From the NCBI GenBank assembly GCA_938010425.1, contig CALLUO010000005.1:1-64000 (forward strand): a DNA stretch of 64,000 bases, given 5' to 3'. The translations under genes were made by a program, and so were the position numbers. Numbering within the stretch: the stretch's first letter is position 1; every line of letters begins with the position of its first letter. Of this stretch, positions 55,357-64,000 are shown in pieces. The notes under the pieces were generated by a model, which saw only the letters and a list, made by a program, of their open reading frames with translations, searched no databases and was not told the DNA's origin. The DNA is from an uncultured Elioraea sp. (lineage in GTDB: Bacteria; Pseudomonadota; Alphaproteobacteria; Acetobacterales; Acetobacteraceae).

Positions 55357-56288
55357 GCAGCGAGCTCCGAGGTCGGACGGCGGCGCGCGGCCGGGGCGGA
55401 AAGAAGCCAGGTTCCAAGCAAGCCGGCGTCGAGCGGGATGAGCCCGTCAGCGGCTCCAGGCCCTATCCCCCCTTCGGTGAGAGCAAGGCCGGCCGAAGCG
55501 GCGGCGAGCACGGAGCCCAGTCGGCGGGCGAGGTCGAGCCTTGTCGGCAAAAGATACTCAATCCCTCGCGCTGCCATGGCGTGCGCGATTTCGCCGGCTT
55601 CTTCGGCATCGAGAGCGGCCGGCAGGACCAGCACCGCCTCCGCACCGACCGCCCGAATGATTGCGGCAAGCTCGGTGCCGTCCTGGTCGGAGAACGGATC
55701 GGTTCCGGCATAATCGACCAGCGCCGGTGCCTCTGGTGCACGGCGCGCGATCGCCTTGGCGAGACGTGGAATATCAGGGGCAACCACGAGGTTGAGGCCG
55801 AGAAGGCGGGTGAAGGCGGCGAGCTGATCGACGGCTCCGGCGCGACGCCCGTCGGCGGCGATGACGCAAGGCGAGACGCCAGCGAGGCGAAGCCGGGTGG
55901 CGAGCTTAGCGGTGGTGAGCGTTTTGCCGGCACCGGGAGGCCCGCAGAGAATGATCACGCGCCCAGGAGCGAGGGGCAGAGCGGCGAAGCGAAAAGCTTC
56001 CGCGATCGCCTCGCTGAGAGGACGCGTGCGGTCAAGCCGCGCGAGGCAACGCTCGGGCACGCCGTGCGCCCGCAAGGCTGCCGCATCCCAAGTCGGTGCG
56101 GCTGGGCTTGCGGAAACGGCGGGAATGGCCGCGACAGGCGTATCGTCCGCTTCACCCACCGCCGCAGTGACCTCGACCCCGCCTCCGACGCGCCGCGTGG
56201 CAAGGATCAGCGCGTCCTCACCGAGTTCGGCGCGCGCGCGGGCAAGCGCCTGGGCGGAGGTCGGGGCGTGGAAGATTCGAAGCCGCAT
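55353..56288 (-). CDS. flhF: Flagellar SRP-like GTPase FlhF
   Basis: SRP-type GTPase of 311 residues that sets the site of polar flagella. The N-terminus (RIFHAPTSAQALARARAELG, then DALILATRR) is typical. The G1 motif is CGPPGAGKTLTTAKLA; AADGRRAGAVDQL corresponds to the D-x-x-R motif. It is shorter than the 380-450 residues of many FlhF proteins, since the linker between the B and NG domains is short. Three bases separate it from the flhA stop. Confidence 0.88.
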   Translation of the reverse strand: MRLRIFHAPTSAQALARARAELGEDALILATRRVGGGVEVTAAVGEADDTPVAAIPAVSASPAAPTWDAAALRAHGVPERCLARLDRTRPLSEAIAEAFRFAALPLAPGRVIILCGPPGAGKTLTTAKLATRLRLAGVSPCVIAADGRRAGAVDQLAAFTRLLGLNLVVAPDIPRLAKAIARRAPEAPALVDYAGTDPFSDQDGTELAAIIRAVGAEAVLVLPAALDAEEAGEIAHAMAARGIEYLLPTRLDLARRLGSVLAAASAGLALTEGGIGPGAADGLIPLDAGLLGTWLLSAPAARRRPTSELAA

Positions 56289-56291
56289 GGC

Positions 56292-58394
56292 TCAGATCGT
56301 GCCCACGGTGCGCACGCGCGCACGGGGGTGGATCTCGGCTTGGCTGATGACAGGGGTGGCGGGGCGGAAACGCTCGACCACGGCGCGCACATGCGGCCTC
56401 ACCTGCGGGCTCGTCAGCAAGGCAGCCTGCTCGCCCGCCGCTGCGGCCTTCTCGAAGGCATCGCGCAGGCGGGCGATGAACTCCTGCAACTTCGATGGCG
56501 GCATGGCGATCTGGCGGTCCTCGGCGGGCCCCACGAGCGCCTCGGCGAAAGCGCGCTCCCACTCGGCCGAAAGGGTGATCAGCGGGACGTAGCCCTTCGG
56601 GCCGGTCAAGCTGTCGGTGATTTGCCGGGCAAGCCGCATGCGCACCGTGGCGAGCAGGGCCGAGAAGCTCCGCGCCGCTACCGTTCCCTCCAGGATCCCT
56701 TCCAGGATGGTCGGCAGGTCTCGAATCGACACGCGTTCCGCGAGCAGGGCTTGCAGCACGCGCTGGATGGTGCCGGTGCCGACCTGCTGCGCGTTCAGAT
56801 CGGAAACGAGTTTTTGGTATTCGCGCGGCAGTTCGTCGAGAAGCTTTTGCGTGTCGGCGAAGGAGAGGAGTTCGGCCATATGGTCGCGCACAAGCTCCGT
56901 GAGGTGGGTGACCAACACCGAGGCCGGATCGACCACAGTGAGCCCACGTGCCTGGGCTTCGTCGCGGAGCGTTTCGTCGATCCAAATTGCGGGCAATCCG
57001 AACGCGGGTTCCGTCGTGCGCTCCCCGGGAAGCTGGATGGGCGCTCCGGTCGGATCCATCGCCAGGAGCATGGTCGGGCGGAGGTCGCCGCGACCCGCTT
57101 CGATCTCTTTCAGACGCACAACATAGGTCGTGGGCGGCAGCTGGACATTGTCTTGAATGCGCACGGGTGGAAGCAGGAAGCCGAAGTCCTGCGCGAGGCT
57201 TCGTCTCAAGGCGCGAATCTGTTCGGTGAGCCGCTGGCCCGCCTCGCCTGTGGCGAGCCGAAGCAGCCCGTAGCCGAGTTCGAGCCTGATCGCATCGATC
57301 CGCAGCGCCTGGGCCGGTTCCTCAGCGGCGGGTGTAGGGGCTGGCTGGGAGGCGGCCACCTCTGCCGCTCTGGCCGTCGCTGCCTCGGTTGCGCGCTGGC
57401 GGGCCCACGCCGCCGCCCCGGCCGCTGCAGCAAGAGTAAGAAATGGGAGAGCAGGAAGGCCAGGCAACAGGGCGAGCGTGCCGGCCGCTGCGGCAGCGAG
57501 AGCGAGCGGTTTTGGCGAACCGGCAAGCTCGCGGGCCAGCGCTTGGTCGGTCGTGCCGTCCACGCCCGCCTTGGTGACGACGATGCCGGCCGCGGTGGAG
57601 ACGAGCAGGGCTGGGATTTGGCTGACCAGCCCATCGCCGATGGTCAGCAGCGTATAGGTTCGCGCCGCGTCGGCCAGCGGCAGGCCAACCCTGCCCATGC
57701 CAAGGGCGAGCCCGCCGAGGATATTAATCAATGTAATAACGAGGCCGGCGATCGCATCGCCGCGGACGAACTTCGCGGCACCGTCCATGGCGCCGAAAAA
57801 AGCGCTTTCCTCCTCAAGCTGCTTGCGGCGTGCGCGCGCCCCGGCCTCGTCGATCAGCCCGGCGGAAAGGTCAGCGTCGATCGCCATCTGCTTGCCCGGC
57901 ATTGCATCGAGGCTAAACCGAGCCGCGACCTCGGCGATCCGACCGGAGCCCTTGGTAATAACGACGAAGTTCACCAGAACCAAAATCGCGAACACGATCA
58001 GCCCAATCACCACGTCGCCCGCCATCAGGAAGCCGCCGAAGGCGGCGATCACCGCACCGGCAGCCTGCGGCCCCTCGTGGCCAGCGCTGAGAATGAGGCG
58101 GGTCGAAGCGATGTTCAGCCCGAGCCGAAGCAGCGTGGTGATGAGCAGAACGGTTGGGAACGAGGTGAAATCCAACGGGCGCTGCATCAGCACCGCCGTC
58201 ATCAGCACCAGGATGGAGGCGGTGAGCGACAGGGCGAGGCCGAAGTCGAGCAGCAGCGTTGGCAGCGGTACGACGAGGATGACGACGAGGAGACCGACGC
58301 CAGCAGCCATCAGCACGTCCGACCCTGGGCGGACGGCGTTCAGCCGCCCGAGCATGGCGGCAATGGGCGTGCTGGCCGGGACCTCGCTCGCCAT
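56292..58394 (-). CDS. flhA: Flagellar export gate protein FlhA
   Basis: Membrane subunit of the flagellar type III export gate, 700 residues. The N-terminal half has about eight helices, with the FHIPEP-family block RFSLDAMPGKQMAIDADL and the preceding ITKGSGRIAEVAARF. The C-terminal cytoplasmic ring includes DAIRLELGYGLLRL and LPPVRIQDNVQL. It lies between flbD and flhF on the minus strand. Confidence 0.97.
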   Translation of the reverse strand: MASEVPASTPIAAMLGRLNAVRPGSDVLMAAGVGLLVVILVVPLPTLLLDFGLALSLTASILVLMTAVLMQRPLDFTSFPTVLLITTLLRLGLNIASTRLILSAGHEGPQAAGAVIAAFGGFLMAGDVVIGLIVFAILVLVNFVVITKGSGRIAEVAARFSLDAMPGKQMAIDADLSAGLIDEAGARARRKQLEEESAFFGAMDGAAKFVRGDAIAGLVITLINILGGLALGMGRVGLPLADAARTYTLLTIGDGLVSQIPALLVSTAAGIVVTKAGVDGTTDQALARELAGSPKPLALAAAAAGTLALLPGLPALPFLTLAAAAGAAAWARQRATEAATARAAEVAASQPAPTPAAEEPAQALRIDAIRLELGYGLLRLATGEAGQRLTEQIRALRRSLAQDFGFLLPPVRIQDNVQLPPTTYVVRLKEIEAGRGDLRPTMLLAMDPTGAPIQLPGERTTEPAFGLPAIWIDETLRDEAQARGLTVVDPASVLVTHLTELVRDHMAELLSFADTQKLLDELPREYQKLVSDLNAQQVGTGTIQRVLQALLAERVSIRDLPTILEGILEGTVAARSFSALLATVRMRLARQITDSLTGPKGYVPLITLSAEWERAFAEALVGPAEDRQIAMPPSKLQEFIARLRDAFEKAAAAGEQAALLTSPQVRPHVRAVVERFRPATPVISQAEIHPRARVRTVGTI

Positions 58395-58427
58395 GTCGTC
58401 GTGTCTGTCTGCCGCGAACCGCTTGCC

Positions 58428-59822
58428 TCAGGCCGGAACCCGATCCTGCGGGGTGATGGCGTTCGGCGCGGCAGGAATTTTTAGCCCGGCAGCTGAGTAC
58501 TCGCGCAGCTTGTTGCGCAGGGTGCGGATGGAGATGCCGAGCAGGGCAGCGGCATGGGTTCGGTTGCCAAGGCAGTGCGTGAGCGTTTCCAGAATCAGGT
58601 CGCGCTCAACGTCAGCGACGGTTCTGCCGACCAGCCCCTTCGTTGCGACCGTGGACGAAACCGCGACGGAGCCGCCAGCTCCGAGTGCAGCTGGATGGCG
58701 AGTGGGCACGCATGCTTCCGCATCTGCTGCTGGCAGTTCAATTGCATCGACGTCGATGACATCGCCCGACGCGAGCAGCACGGCGCGGTGGATAGTGTTT
58801 TCAAGTTCACGCACATTGCCGCGCCAGGGTTGGGCTTCGAGCAGGCGCTTCGCCGCCTCGGAGAGCGGCCGAGCGGGAATGCCATTGACGTCCGCGTACC
58901 GACGCGCAAACATTTCCGCAAGCGGAACGATATCGCGGGGCCGGTCGCGCAGCGGCGGGATCGTCAGGGTGATGACGTTGAGGCGGAAGTAGAGGTCTTC
59001 GCGGAAGGTGCCCTTCTTCACCTCGGCCTCGAGTGGGCGATTTGTGGTAGCGAGAATTCGCACGTTCACCTTCACCGGTTCCGTACCGCCGAGCCGGTCG
59101 ATCTCGCGCTCCTGGATCGCGCGCAGGAGTTTCGCCTGCAGGCGGACATCCATCTCGCTGATCTCGTCGAGGAGGAGCGTACCTCCATCAGCGGCCTCGA
59201 AACGGCCGATGCGGCGCGCGATCGCGCCTGAAAACGCGCCCTTCTCGTGGCCGAACAGTTCGCTCTCGAGTAGGTGTTCAGGGATGGCAGCGCAATTGAC
59301 GGCAATGAATGGGCCCGACGCGCGGCGCGACCGGCGATGGATGTGACGGGCGATCACCTCCTTGCCCGTTCCGCTTTCGCCGCGGATCAACACCGAGGCG
59401 TCGGACGCCGCGATCTGCTCGGCCCGCCTCAGCGTTGCCAGCATGGCGGGATCGACCGCGACCGGGGCGCGGCCGTCGCCGCCGAGGGTCTCGAGCAGGG
59501 CGGCGATCAGTTCGGCGTCTGGCGGCAGGGGGAGATATTCGCGCGCGCCGGCCCTGATCGCCGCCGCCGCACGCACGGCGTCGGCGCGCGTGCCGCAGGC
59601 GATCACCGGAGCGGCGATCCGTTCCGCTGCCATCCGCGCGATCAGCTCCTCAATCGGTAGCTGCACATCGCACAGCACAACATCGGCGCCGCGGCCACTG
59701 CGCAATTCGGTTAGCGCCGACACAACATCGTCGGCCTGGGCGATCTTCGCCCCGCGACCAATCGCGATTCGCGCCGCCTCGCCGAGTTCCGCCGCCATCG
59801 ATCCGACGATCATCACGCGCAT
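58428..59822 (-). CDS. flbD: Sigma-54-dependent flagellar regulator FlbD
   Basis: Enhancer-binding activator of 464 residues. The receiver-like domain (1-115) lacks the usual acidic pair at its start (MIVGSM) but keeps a Asp in VVLCDVQLP. The AAA+ domain has Walker A GESGTGKE (about 149-156), a sigma-54 contact loop reading GAFSGA (about 196-201) in place of GAFTGA, and Walker [11 protein letters not shown] Fis-type helix-turn-helix ends it ([20 protein letters not shown]). It sits in a fliF-fliG-fliH-fliN-flbD series as in Caulobacter and should activate later flagellar genes. Confidence 0.93.
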   Translation of the reverse strand: MRVMIVGSMAAELGEAARIAIGRGAKIAQADDVVSALTELRSGRGADVVLCDVQLPIEELIARMAAERIAAPVIACGTRADAVRAAAAIRAGAREYLPLPPDAELIAALLETLGGDGRAPVAVDPAMLATLRRAEQIAASDASVLIRGESGTGKEVIARHIHRRSRRASGPFIAVNCAAIPEHLLESELFGHEKGAFSGAIARRIGRFEAADGGTLLLDEISEMDVRLQAKLLRAIQEREIDRLGGTEPVKVNVRILATTNRPLEAEVKKGTFREDLYFRLNVITLTIPPLRDRPRDIVPLAEMFARRYADVNGIPARPLSEAAKRLLEAQPWRGNVRELENTIHRAVLLASGDVIDVDAIELPAADAEACVPTRHPAALGAGGSVAVSSTVATKGLVGRTVADVERDLILETLTHCLGNRTHAAALLGISIRTLRNKLREYSAAGLKIPAAPNAITPQDRVPA

Positions 59823-59858
59823 CTCAACACCACCCCTTTCCGTCGGCTTGTCTGTTGC

Positions 59859-60200
59859 TTAGACGCTTCGCTCGCCCTTCACAATTTCGGTCATCGTTAC
59901 GCCGAGACGATCATCATCGACCATCACCACCTCGCCACGCGCCACGAGCCGATTATTGACGTAGATGTCGATTGCTTCGCCGAGCTTGCGGTCAAGCTCA
60001 ACGACAGCACCGCGCCCAAGCTTCAAAAGTTGGCTTACCTGCATCACCGACTTGCCGAGCACGGCGGAGACTTGGACCGGGATGTCATAAACGGCTTCCA
60101 AGTCGCGCGCCGACCTTTGAACTGGCTGGTCAGCGCTGCCGGCAGACGACGGCAGGGAGGGATCAAGATCCTTGAGCTCGATCGAGGGGTCGTTGCTCAT
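59859..60200 (-). CDS. fliN: Flagellar motor switch protein FliN
   Basis: C-ring subunit of 113 residues with the SpoA-type core: VYDIPVQVSAVLGKSVMQ, GRGAVVELDRKLGEAIDIYV and VARGEVVMVDDDRLGVTMTEIV. The N-terminal 30 residues are variable. Its start overlaps the fliH stop by four bases. No fliM is present in this window. Confidence 0.95.
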   Translation of the reverse strand: MSNDPSIELKDLDPSLPSSAGSADQPVQRSARDLEAVYDIPVQVSAVLGKSVMQVSQLLKLGRGAVVELDRKLGEAIDIYVNNRLVARGEVVMVDDDRLGVTMTEIVKGERSV

Positions 60201-60937
60201 GCGTGCTCTCCACGGAAAGATGTGTCATCGGGTGAGGCTGGAAGAAGTTCGTTGAGGAGACGACGCATCGCGTCTGCCACCGCGGCAGGGTCGATTACGG
60301 CCTCGGCCGACACCCAGCGAATTCGGACTTCCGTCTCTGGCAGTGAGGGATCGGGGCGCAGCCGCACCTGGTCGGGCAAAGCGGCGCTTTGCCGCATGCT
60401 TGCGAGCGACTTCTCGAGCACGCCGGCGGTCTGCGGCGAGGCAAAAAGATCGAGCGCGACTTCGCTGCCGAGGCTTTCCTTGAGGTCGGCGACAAGCCGT
60501 TCGATGCGAAGGGGCAGGAGTGCAAGCGAGTGATCTGGCAGCACGACTGCCAGCGAGTCGATCAAGGTCCGTGCGAGAGCGGAGATGGTCGTCTCAGCAA
60601 CGCGACGCGCTTCGGCCACACTCGTCGCGATCGCCGTCGCACAGGCCTCAAGCGCGGTGGCCTGGCGCGCGAGGAGGCCGCCTTCTGCTTCGGCCACTCC
60701 GGCCTTGCGACCCTCGGCAAACGCCTCGGCGCGGGCGAGTTCGAGATCCTCCAGCGTGAACGAGGGGGCGATGATTTCGGGCTCGGCAACTTGGGGTGCT
60801 GCAGGTGGCGGATCGAAGCTCTCGCCGAACAAGACCCGACGCGGCCTCTCCGCCTGCGCGACGTGGCGCGTGGCCAGGGCGGAAAGCGGCAGTGGACGCG
60901 AGCGAGGGGAAGTAGGGAGAGACCGATGTTCGGCCAT
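60197..60937 (-). CDS. fliH: FliH-like flagellar export regulator (FlbE)
   Basis: A 246-residue protein at the fliH/flbE position between fliG and fliN. It has a Pro-rich N-terminus, a helical Ala-rich coiled coil (about 80-150; AEAFAEGRKAGVAEAEG) and a C-terminal part resembling FliH/V-type ATPase subunit E (VRLRPDPSLPETEVRIRW). It would hold the export ATPase. The ATG at 60937, one base from the fliG stop, is preferred over one ten codons upstream. Confidence 0.83.
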   Translation of the reverse strand: MAEHRSLPTSPRSRPLPLSALATRHVAQAERPRRVLFGESFDPPPAAPQVAEPEIIAPSFTLEDLELARAEAFAEGRKAGVAEAEGGLLARQATALEACATAIATSVAEARRVAETTISALARTLIDSLAVVLPDHSLALLPLRIERLVADLKESLGSEVALDLFASPQTAGVLEKSLASMRQSAALPDQVRLRPDPSLPETEVRIRWVSAEAVIDPAAVADAMRRLLNELLPASPDDTSFRGEHA

Positions 60938-60938
60938 G

Positions 60939-61955
60939 TCAGTACACCATCTCCTCCTCGCGCCCATCGGAGAGGACGATCTGACCAGATGCGGCGAGAT
61001 CCTTGGCGGTGGCGACGATGCTGGCCTGCGCCTCCTCCACGTCCTTCAGCCGGACCGGACCGAGGGCCTCGATGTCTTCGCGCAGCATTTTTGCTGCTCG
61101 CTCGGAAAGATTGCTGAAGAAGAGATCCTTGATGGTGTCTGACGCACCTTTGAGCGCGAGAGCGAGTTTCTCTTTCTCGACGGAACGCATCAGAATCTGG
61201 ATGCCTTGGCTGTTGATGCGGACGAGATCGTCGAAGGTGAACATCAGGCTCTTAATCCGCTCCGCCGCGTCGCGGTTGCGTTCCTCCAGCGCGGCGAGGA
61301 AGCGAGCCTCAGCCGATCGATCAAGATTGTTGAAGATGTCCGCCATGAGCTCATGCGCATCTCGCCTCTGCGTGCGCGCAAGGTTGGACATGAACTCCTG
61401 GCGCAGCGTGCGCTCTACACCATCCAGGATTTCCTTCTGTACAGATTCCATGCACAGCATGCGCATGATGACCTCCATCGCGAAGGCCTCGGGCAGCAGC
61501 TGCAGAACGCGTGCCGCGTGGTCCGGCTTGATTCGGGACAGCACCAGGGCAACGGTTTGCGGATATTCGTGCTTCAGATAATTGGCGAGCACGACCTCGT
61601 TGACGTTGCCGAGCTTGTCCCACATCGTGCGCCCGGCGGGGCCTCGGATTTCCTCCATGATCTGCGCCACACGGTCGCGCGGCAGCGTCTTGAGCAGCAG
61701 ACGCTCAGTGCTCTCATAACTGCCGACCAGATTGCCCGTGGCGCTGATCTGGCTGGCGAATTCCTGGCAAAGCCGTTCCACTACGGATGAGGCGACAGGC
61801 CCCAAAGTCGCCATCGCGGCAGAGATCTCCTTGATCTCGTCCTCATGCATCTGGGCGAACAGTTTCGCGGCATTTTCCTCGCCGAGGGTCAGCATCAACA
61901 CGGCGGCCTTCTGCGCGCCTGTGAGGCTGCGGTAGTCATCGCGCACGCGCGCCAT
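60939..61955 (-). CDS. fliG: Flagellar motor switch protein FliG
   Basis: Rotor protein of 338 residues that meets the stator. It starts with [18 protein letters not shown], has [15 protein letters not shown] and the EHPQ-type motif [11 protein letters not shown], and a C-terminal torque domain with [15 protein letters not shown] and [20 protein letters not shown], holding the charged residues. Three bases separate it from the fliF stop. Confidence 0.97.
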   Translation of the reverse strand: MARVRDDYRSLTGAQKAAVLMLTLGEENAAKLFAQMHEDEIKEISAAMATLGPVASSVVERLCQEFASQISATGNLVGSYESTERLLLKTLPRDRVAQIMEEIRGPAGRTMWDKLGNVNEVVLANYLKHEYPQTVALVLSRIKPDHAARVLQLLPEAFAMEVIMRMLCMESVQKEILDGVERTLRQEFMSNLARTQRRDAHELMADIFNNLDRSAEARFLAALEERNRDAAERIKSLMFTFDDLVRINSQGIQILMRSVEKEKLALALKGASDTIKDLFFSNLSERAAKMLREDIEALGPVRLKDVEEAQASIVATAKDLAASGQIVLSDGREEEMVY

Positions 61956-61958
61956 CGC

Positions 61959-63620
61959 TCAGCTCTCCTGCGCCATCCAACTGCGCACCACGGCCACCGC
62001 CTCCTCGGGGTGCTTTTCGACCAGTTCAGCGATGCGGCGAATCGAGGAAGCGCGCATTTTTCCCTCGATGTTGGCAATATTGATCATGTTCTCTGGTTCG
62101 GGCAGCGCCCCGAGGGAATCCGTTTCCGAGGCGATCTGTTCGCTTGTTCCCGCCGCCGTAGCGAGCGGCTGGCTGCCCGATGGTCCAGGCAGGGCGGCCA
62201 CACCTGAAACCGAGGCGAGCGCGCCCGACGCGTCGCTGCCCGCCCGTCCAAGCCGTTCGATGGCGCGGCCGGCGAGCGGTCGAGCAACCAAGAGGAGGGC
62301 GAGCAGGGCGACGATGCCGAACACGATCGTCTCCACCACTCTCACGAGCTCTGCACGTCCGATCGGAAGCCCGAACAGACTTTCCTCTGCCATGGGTGTC
62401 GGGTCAGCATCGGCAAAGCGCAGGTTGACCACCTCGATCCGATCGCCACGCGACTCGTCGAAGCCAACCGCGGAACGAACCAGGGCGGCAAGACGATCAA
62501 GTTCCTCCGCCGTTCGCGGCCTCGGCTCTCCACCCGCCACAGGAGCGTGATCGACCAGCACGGCGATGGACAGGCGACGCACGGTTGGCGTGTCGCGCGT
62601 GATCTGGCGCAGCACGCGTCCGATCTCGTAGTTTGTCGTCTCCTCCGTCCGGCTCTCCTGCGAACCCGCCTGGCTTCCTTGCGGCTGCGCATTCGGCAGG
62701 TTGTTGCCGACGGTCACGTTTTCAGCCCGATCTACGCTGCGGCTTTCCTCCGTGACGCTGTGCACGGATCGCGCGACCTGCTGATCGGGGTCGAAGCTTT
62801 CGCGGCTTTCGGTGACGCGGTCGAAATCCATCTCCACCGTGGCCTCGACCCGCACACGGCCTACCCCGACCGTTCGCTCAAGCATCTCCTCGACGGCGCG
62901 GGCGAGGCGCATCTCGTGCGCACGGCGCAACTCCTCGGCGTTCAGGGCAAGACCGAGCCCGCCCACGGCCTGGCCGGAGCGGGCGAGGAGGGAGCCGCGA
63001 TTGTCGATCACCGAAATATTTTGCGGTTTCAGGCCCGGCACGGCAGCAGCCACGAGATGAACGATCGCCTGCACTTGTTCGCGGTCGAGGCGCTGCGCTC
63101 CGCTCATCGTCAGCACGATCGAGGCTTGGGCCTCGGCCTCGCGCCGCGAGAACGGATCGCGCCGCGGCAGCACCAGATGCACGCGTGCGCCCCGCACGCC
63201 CGCAAGCGAGCGGATGGTTCGCGCCAACTCGCCCTCGAGTGCGCGAAGGCGATTCATCTCTTGCTGAAACGAAGAGGCGGTAAGTCCATCCGCTCGGTCA
63301 AAGATCTCATAGCCAACGGAGCCCCCCGACGGCAGGCCTTCGCTGGCCAAAGACAGGCGAAGCCGGGGCACCTGCTCGATCGGAACAAGGATTTGCGTTC
63401 CGTTGCCGGCAAGGCGGTAGGGCACGCGTTGGCGTTCAAGCGCTTGGACGATTTGCGCCGCGTCGCGTTGGTCGAGTTCGCCGTACAACAAAGCCATCGG
63501 CGGTTCGCTGGCGCGGATGGCGAGGAAGAGAATGACCCCGAGCACCGCAGTCCCGACCGCGCCGAGCACCGCCAGCCGCACTGGCCCCAAACTCTTCAGC
63601 CCGACGAGCAGACCGTTCAC
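61959..63620 (-). CDS. fliF: Flagellar MS-ring protein FliF
   Basis: MS-ring protein of 553 residues. An N-terminal helix (about 15-35) is followed by the ring domains (MALLYGELDQRDAAQIVQAL, ARVHLVLPRRDPFSRREAEA) and a second helix near 430-450 (VETIVFGIVALLALLLVARP). The C-terminal FliG-binding tail ends in RRIAELVEKHPEEAVAVVRSW. The start is GTG at 63620 with a GGGAG ribosome site. In the 150-base upstream gap a GTTAAC at about 63714-63719 resembles a CtrA half-site, but only one half is seen. Confidence 0.96.
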   Translation of the reverse strand: MNGLLVGLKSLGPVRLAVLGAVGTAVLGVILFLAIRASEPPMALLYGELDQRDAAQIVQALERQRVPYRLAGNGTQILVPIEQVPRLRLSLASEGLPSGGSVGYEIFDRADGLTASSFQQEMNRLRALEGELARTIRSLAGVRGARVHLVLPRRDPFSRREAEAQASIVLTMSGAQRLDREQVQAIVHLVAAAVPGLKPQNISVIDNRGSLLARSGQAVGGLGLALNAEELRRAHEMRLARAVEEMLERTVGVGRVRVEATVEMDFDRVTESRESFDPDQQVARSVHSVTEESRSVDRAENVTVGNNLPNAQPQGSQAGSQESRTEETTNYEIGRVLRQITRDTPTVRRLSIAVLVDHAPVAGGEPRPRTAEELDRLAALVRSAVGFDESRGDRIEVVNLRFADADPTPMAEESLFGLPIGRAELVRVVETIVFGIVALLALLLVARPLAGRAIERLGRAGSDASGALASVSGVAALPGPSGSQPLATAAGTSEQIASETDSLGALPEPENMINIANIEGKMRASSIRRIAELVEKHPEEAVAVVRSWMAQES

Positions 63621-63770
63621 CGAGTGTCACTCCCTTCTGCACCGCCGTGGCAAAGCCAAAAACGCGCCCGGCGCCATCACGCGCAAGCGTGGAGGAAATG
63701 CGTTGCGACAGGGTTAACGCGGCAAAACTTGCCGGGCGGAAAAACCTGCCCAGCCCTGCGACCGGGCACC

Positions 63771-64000
63771 TTAGCGGTCGGGCGAGACAGAGCGGATGGC
63801 GGAACTGTCTATCGCAAGCCCTCCGATGAAGAGCTTGAGCCCGCCCTCGGTCCTCTCCGCCCCGGTGATCCGGCCAATCACTGTGGTCGGAACCGGCTCC
63901 ACGCCCGACCCGCGCCGGGCCTCGACCGAAACCCGATAAACCCCGTCGGGCAGCCTGCGGCCAAACGCGTCTCTGCCGTCCCAGGCAAACTCGTGCCGTC
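63771..64000 (-). CDS. flgD: Flagellar hook-assembly protein FlgD, C-terminal part
   Basis: The last 75 codons of a gene running off the window. The translation includes HEFAWDGRDAFGRRLPDGVY, VTVIGRITGAE-like (TVIGRITGAERTEGG) and LFIGGLAIDSSAIRSV, the FlgD C-terminal FlgD-Ig and Tudor-type ending. It stops at TAA (63773-63771). Only this part is visible. Confidence 0.85.
   Translation of the reverse strand, partial: RHEFAWDGRDAFGRRLPDGVYRVSVEARRGSGVEPVPTTVIGRITGAERTEGGLKLFIGGLAIDSSAIRSVSPDR

Noticed and set aside
55320-58484. Plus-strand open frame of 1054 codons
   Set aside because: It is the antisense shadow of flhF and flhA in GC-rich DNA; both minus-strand genes have strong family motifs.
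63621-63770. Sigma-54 promoter upstream of fliF
   Set aside because: GG and GC pairs are present, but none has the required ten-base spacing; only a single GTTAAC half-site was seen.

Overview
This 64 kb window is high-GC chromosomal DNA of an alphaproteobacterium. The evidence is a class I lysyl-tRNA synthetase, a Usg protein, an alphaproteobacterial-type glutamate-cysteine ligase, a Caulobacter-like fliF-fliG-flbE-fliN-flbD flagellar operon, and an SOS box of the alphaproteobacterial GTTC-N7-GTTC type. The gene set looks most like Rhodospirillales/Acetobacterales, but I cannot fix the genus. No tRNA, rRNA, insertion sequence, integrase or CRISPR array was seen.

Layout. 1-4.8 kb: gcvT-gcvH-gcvP glycine cleavage operon (minus strand) behind a tandem glycine riboswitch. 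4.9-11.6 kb: a lipoprotein, a CDGSH Fe-S protein, ispH-thrB-rnhA, a peroxiredoxin, a DsbD/ScsB-like thiol reductase and YqgE. 12-14.7 kb: a Tat-lipoprotein beta-propeller coupled to a CobW GTPase, probably metal (zinc) handling. 15.4-19.6 kb: pyrD, a HAD phosphatase and two transporters. 19.6-32.0 kb: a phage-derived particle cluster. 32.7-36.3 kb: a shortened MprF-like gene overlapping class I lysS. 36.4-43.5 kb: DinG-like helicase, TerB, a TupA-type ATP-grasp protein, a cold-shock protein and groESL with CIRCE. 43.7-54.6 kb: usg, a UbiH-type hydroxylase, a TVP38 protein, a glycosyltransferase, ctaA coupled to a five-PAS histidine kinase, gshA, rsmE, ubiA and a methyltransferase. 54.6-64 kb: flagellar basal-body, export and regulatory genes, ending inside flgD.

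The most interesting part is 19.6-32.0 kb. Its minus-strand genes run in the order of the late genes of phage T7: small tail-assembly protein, portal (gp8), scaffold (gp9), capsid (gp10), tail adaptor (gp11), nozzle (gp12), a short gp14-like internal protein, fibre/spike (gp17), small terminase (gp18) and large terminase (gp19). All reading frames are intact and many are translationally coupled. No integrase, replication, RNA polymerase, Rz or large gp15/gp16 ejection genes are present, and there is no clear lysis cassette. Two unknown leader genes head the operon. A promoter-like sequence overlapped by a perfect LexA-type SOS box lies directly in front. A LexA-like S24 repressor with an intact Ser/Lys dyad is transcribed divergently. 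I read this as an SOS-controlled, possibly domesticated podovirus-type particle or gene-transfer-agent candidate. A cryptic prophage remnant is the main alternative.
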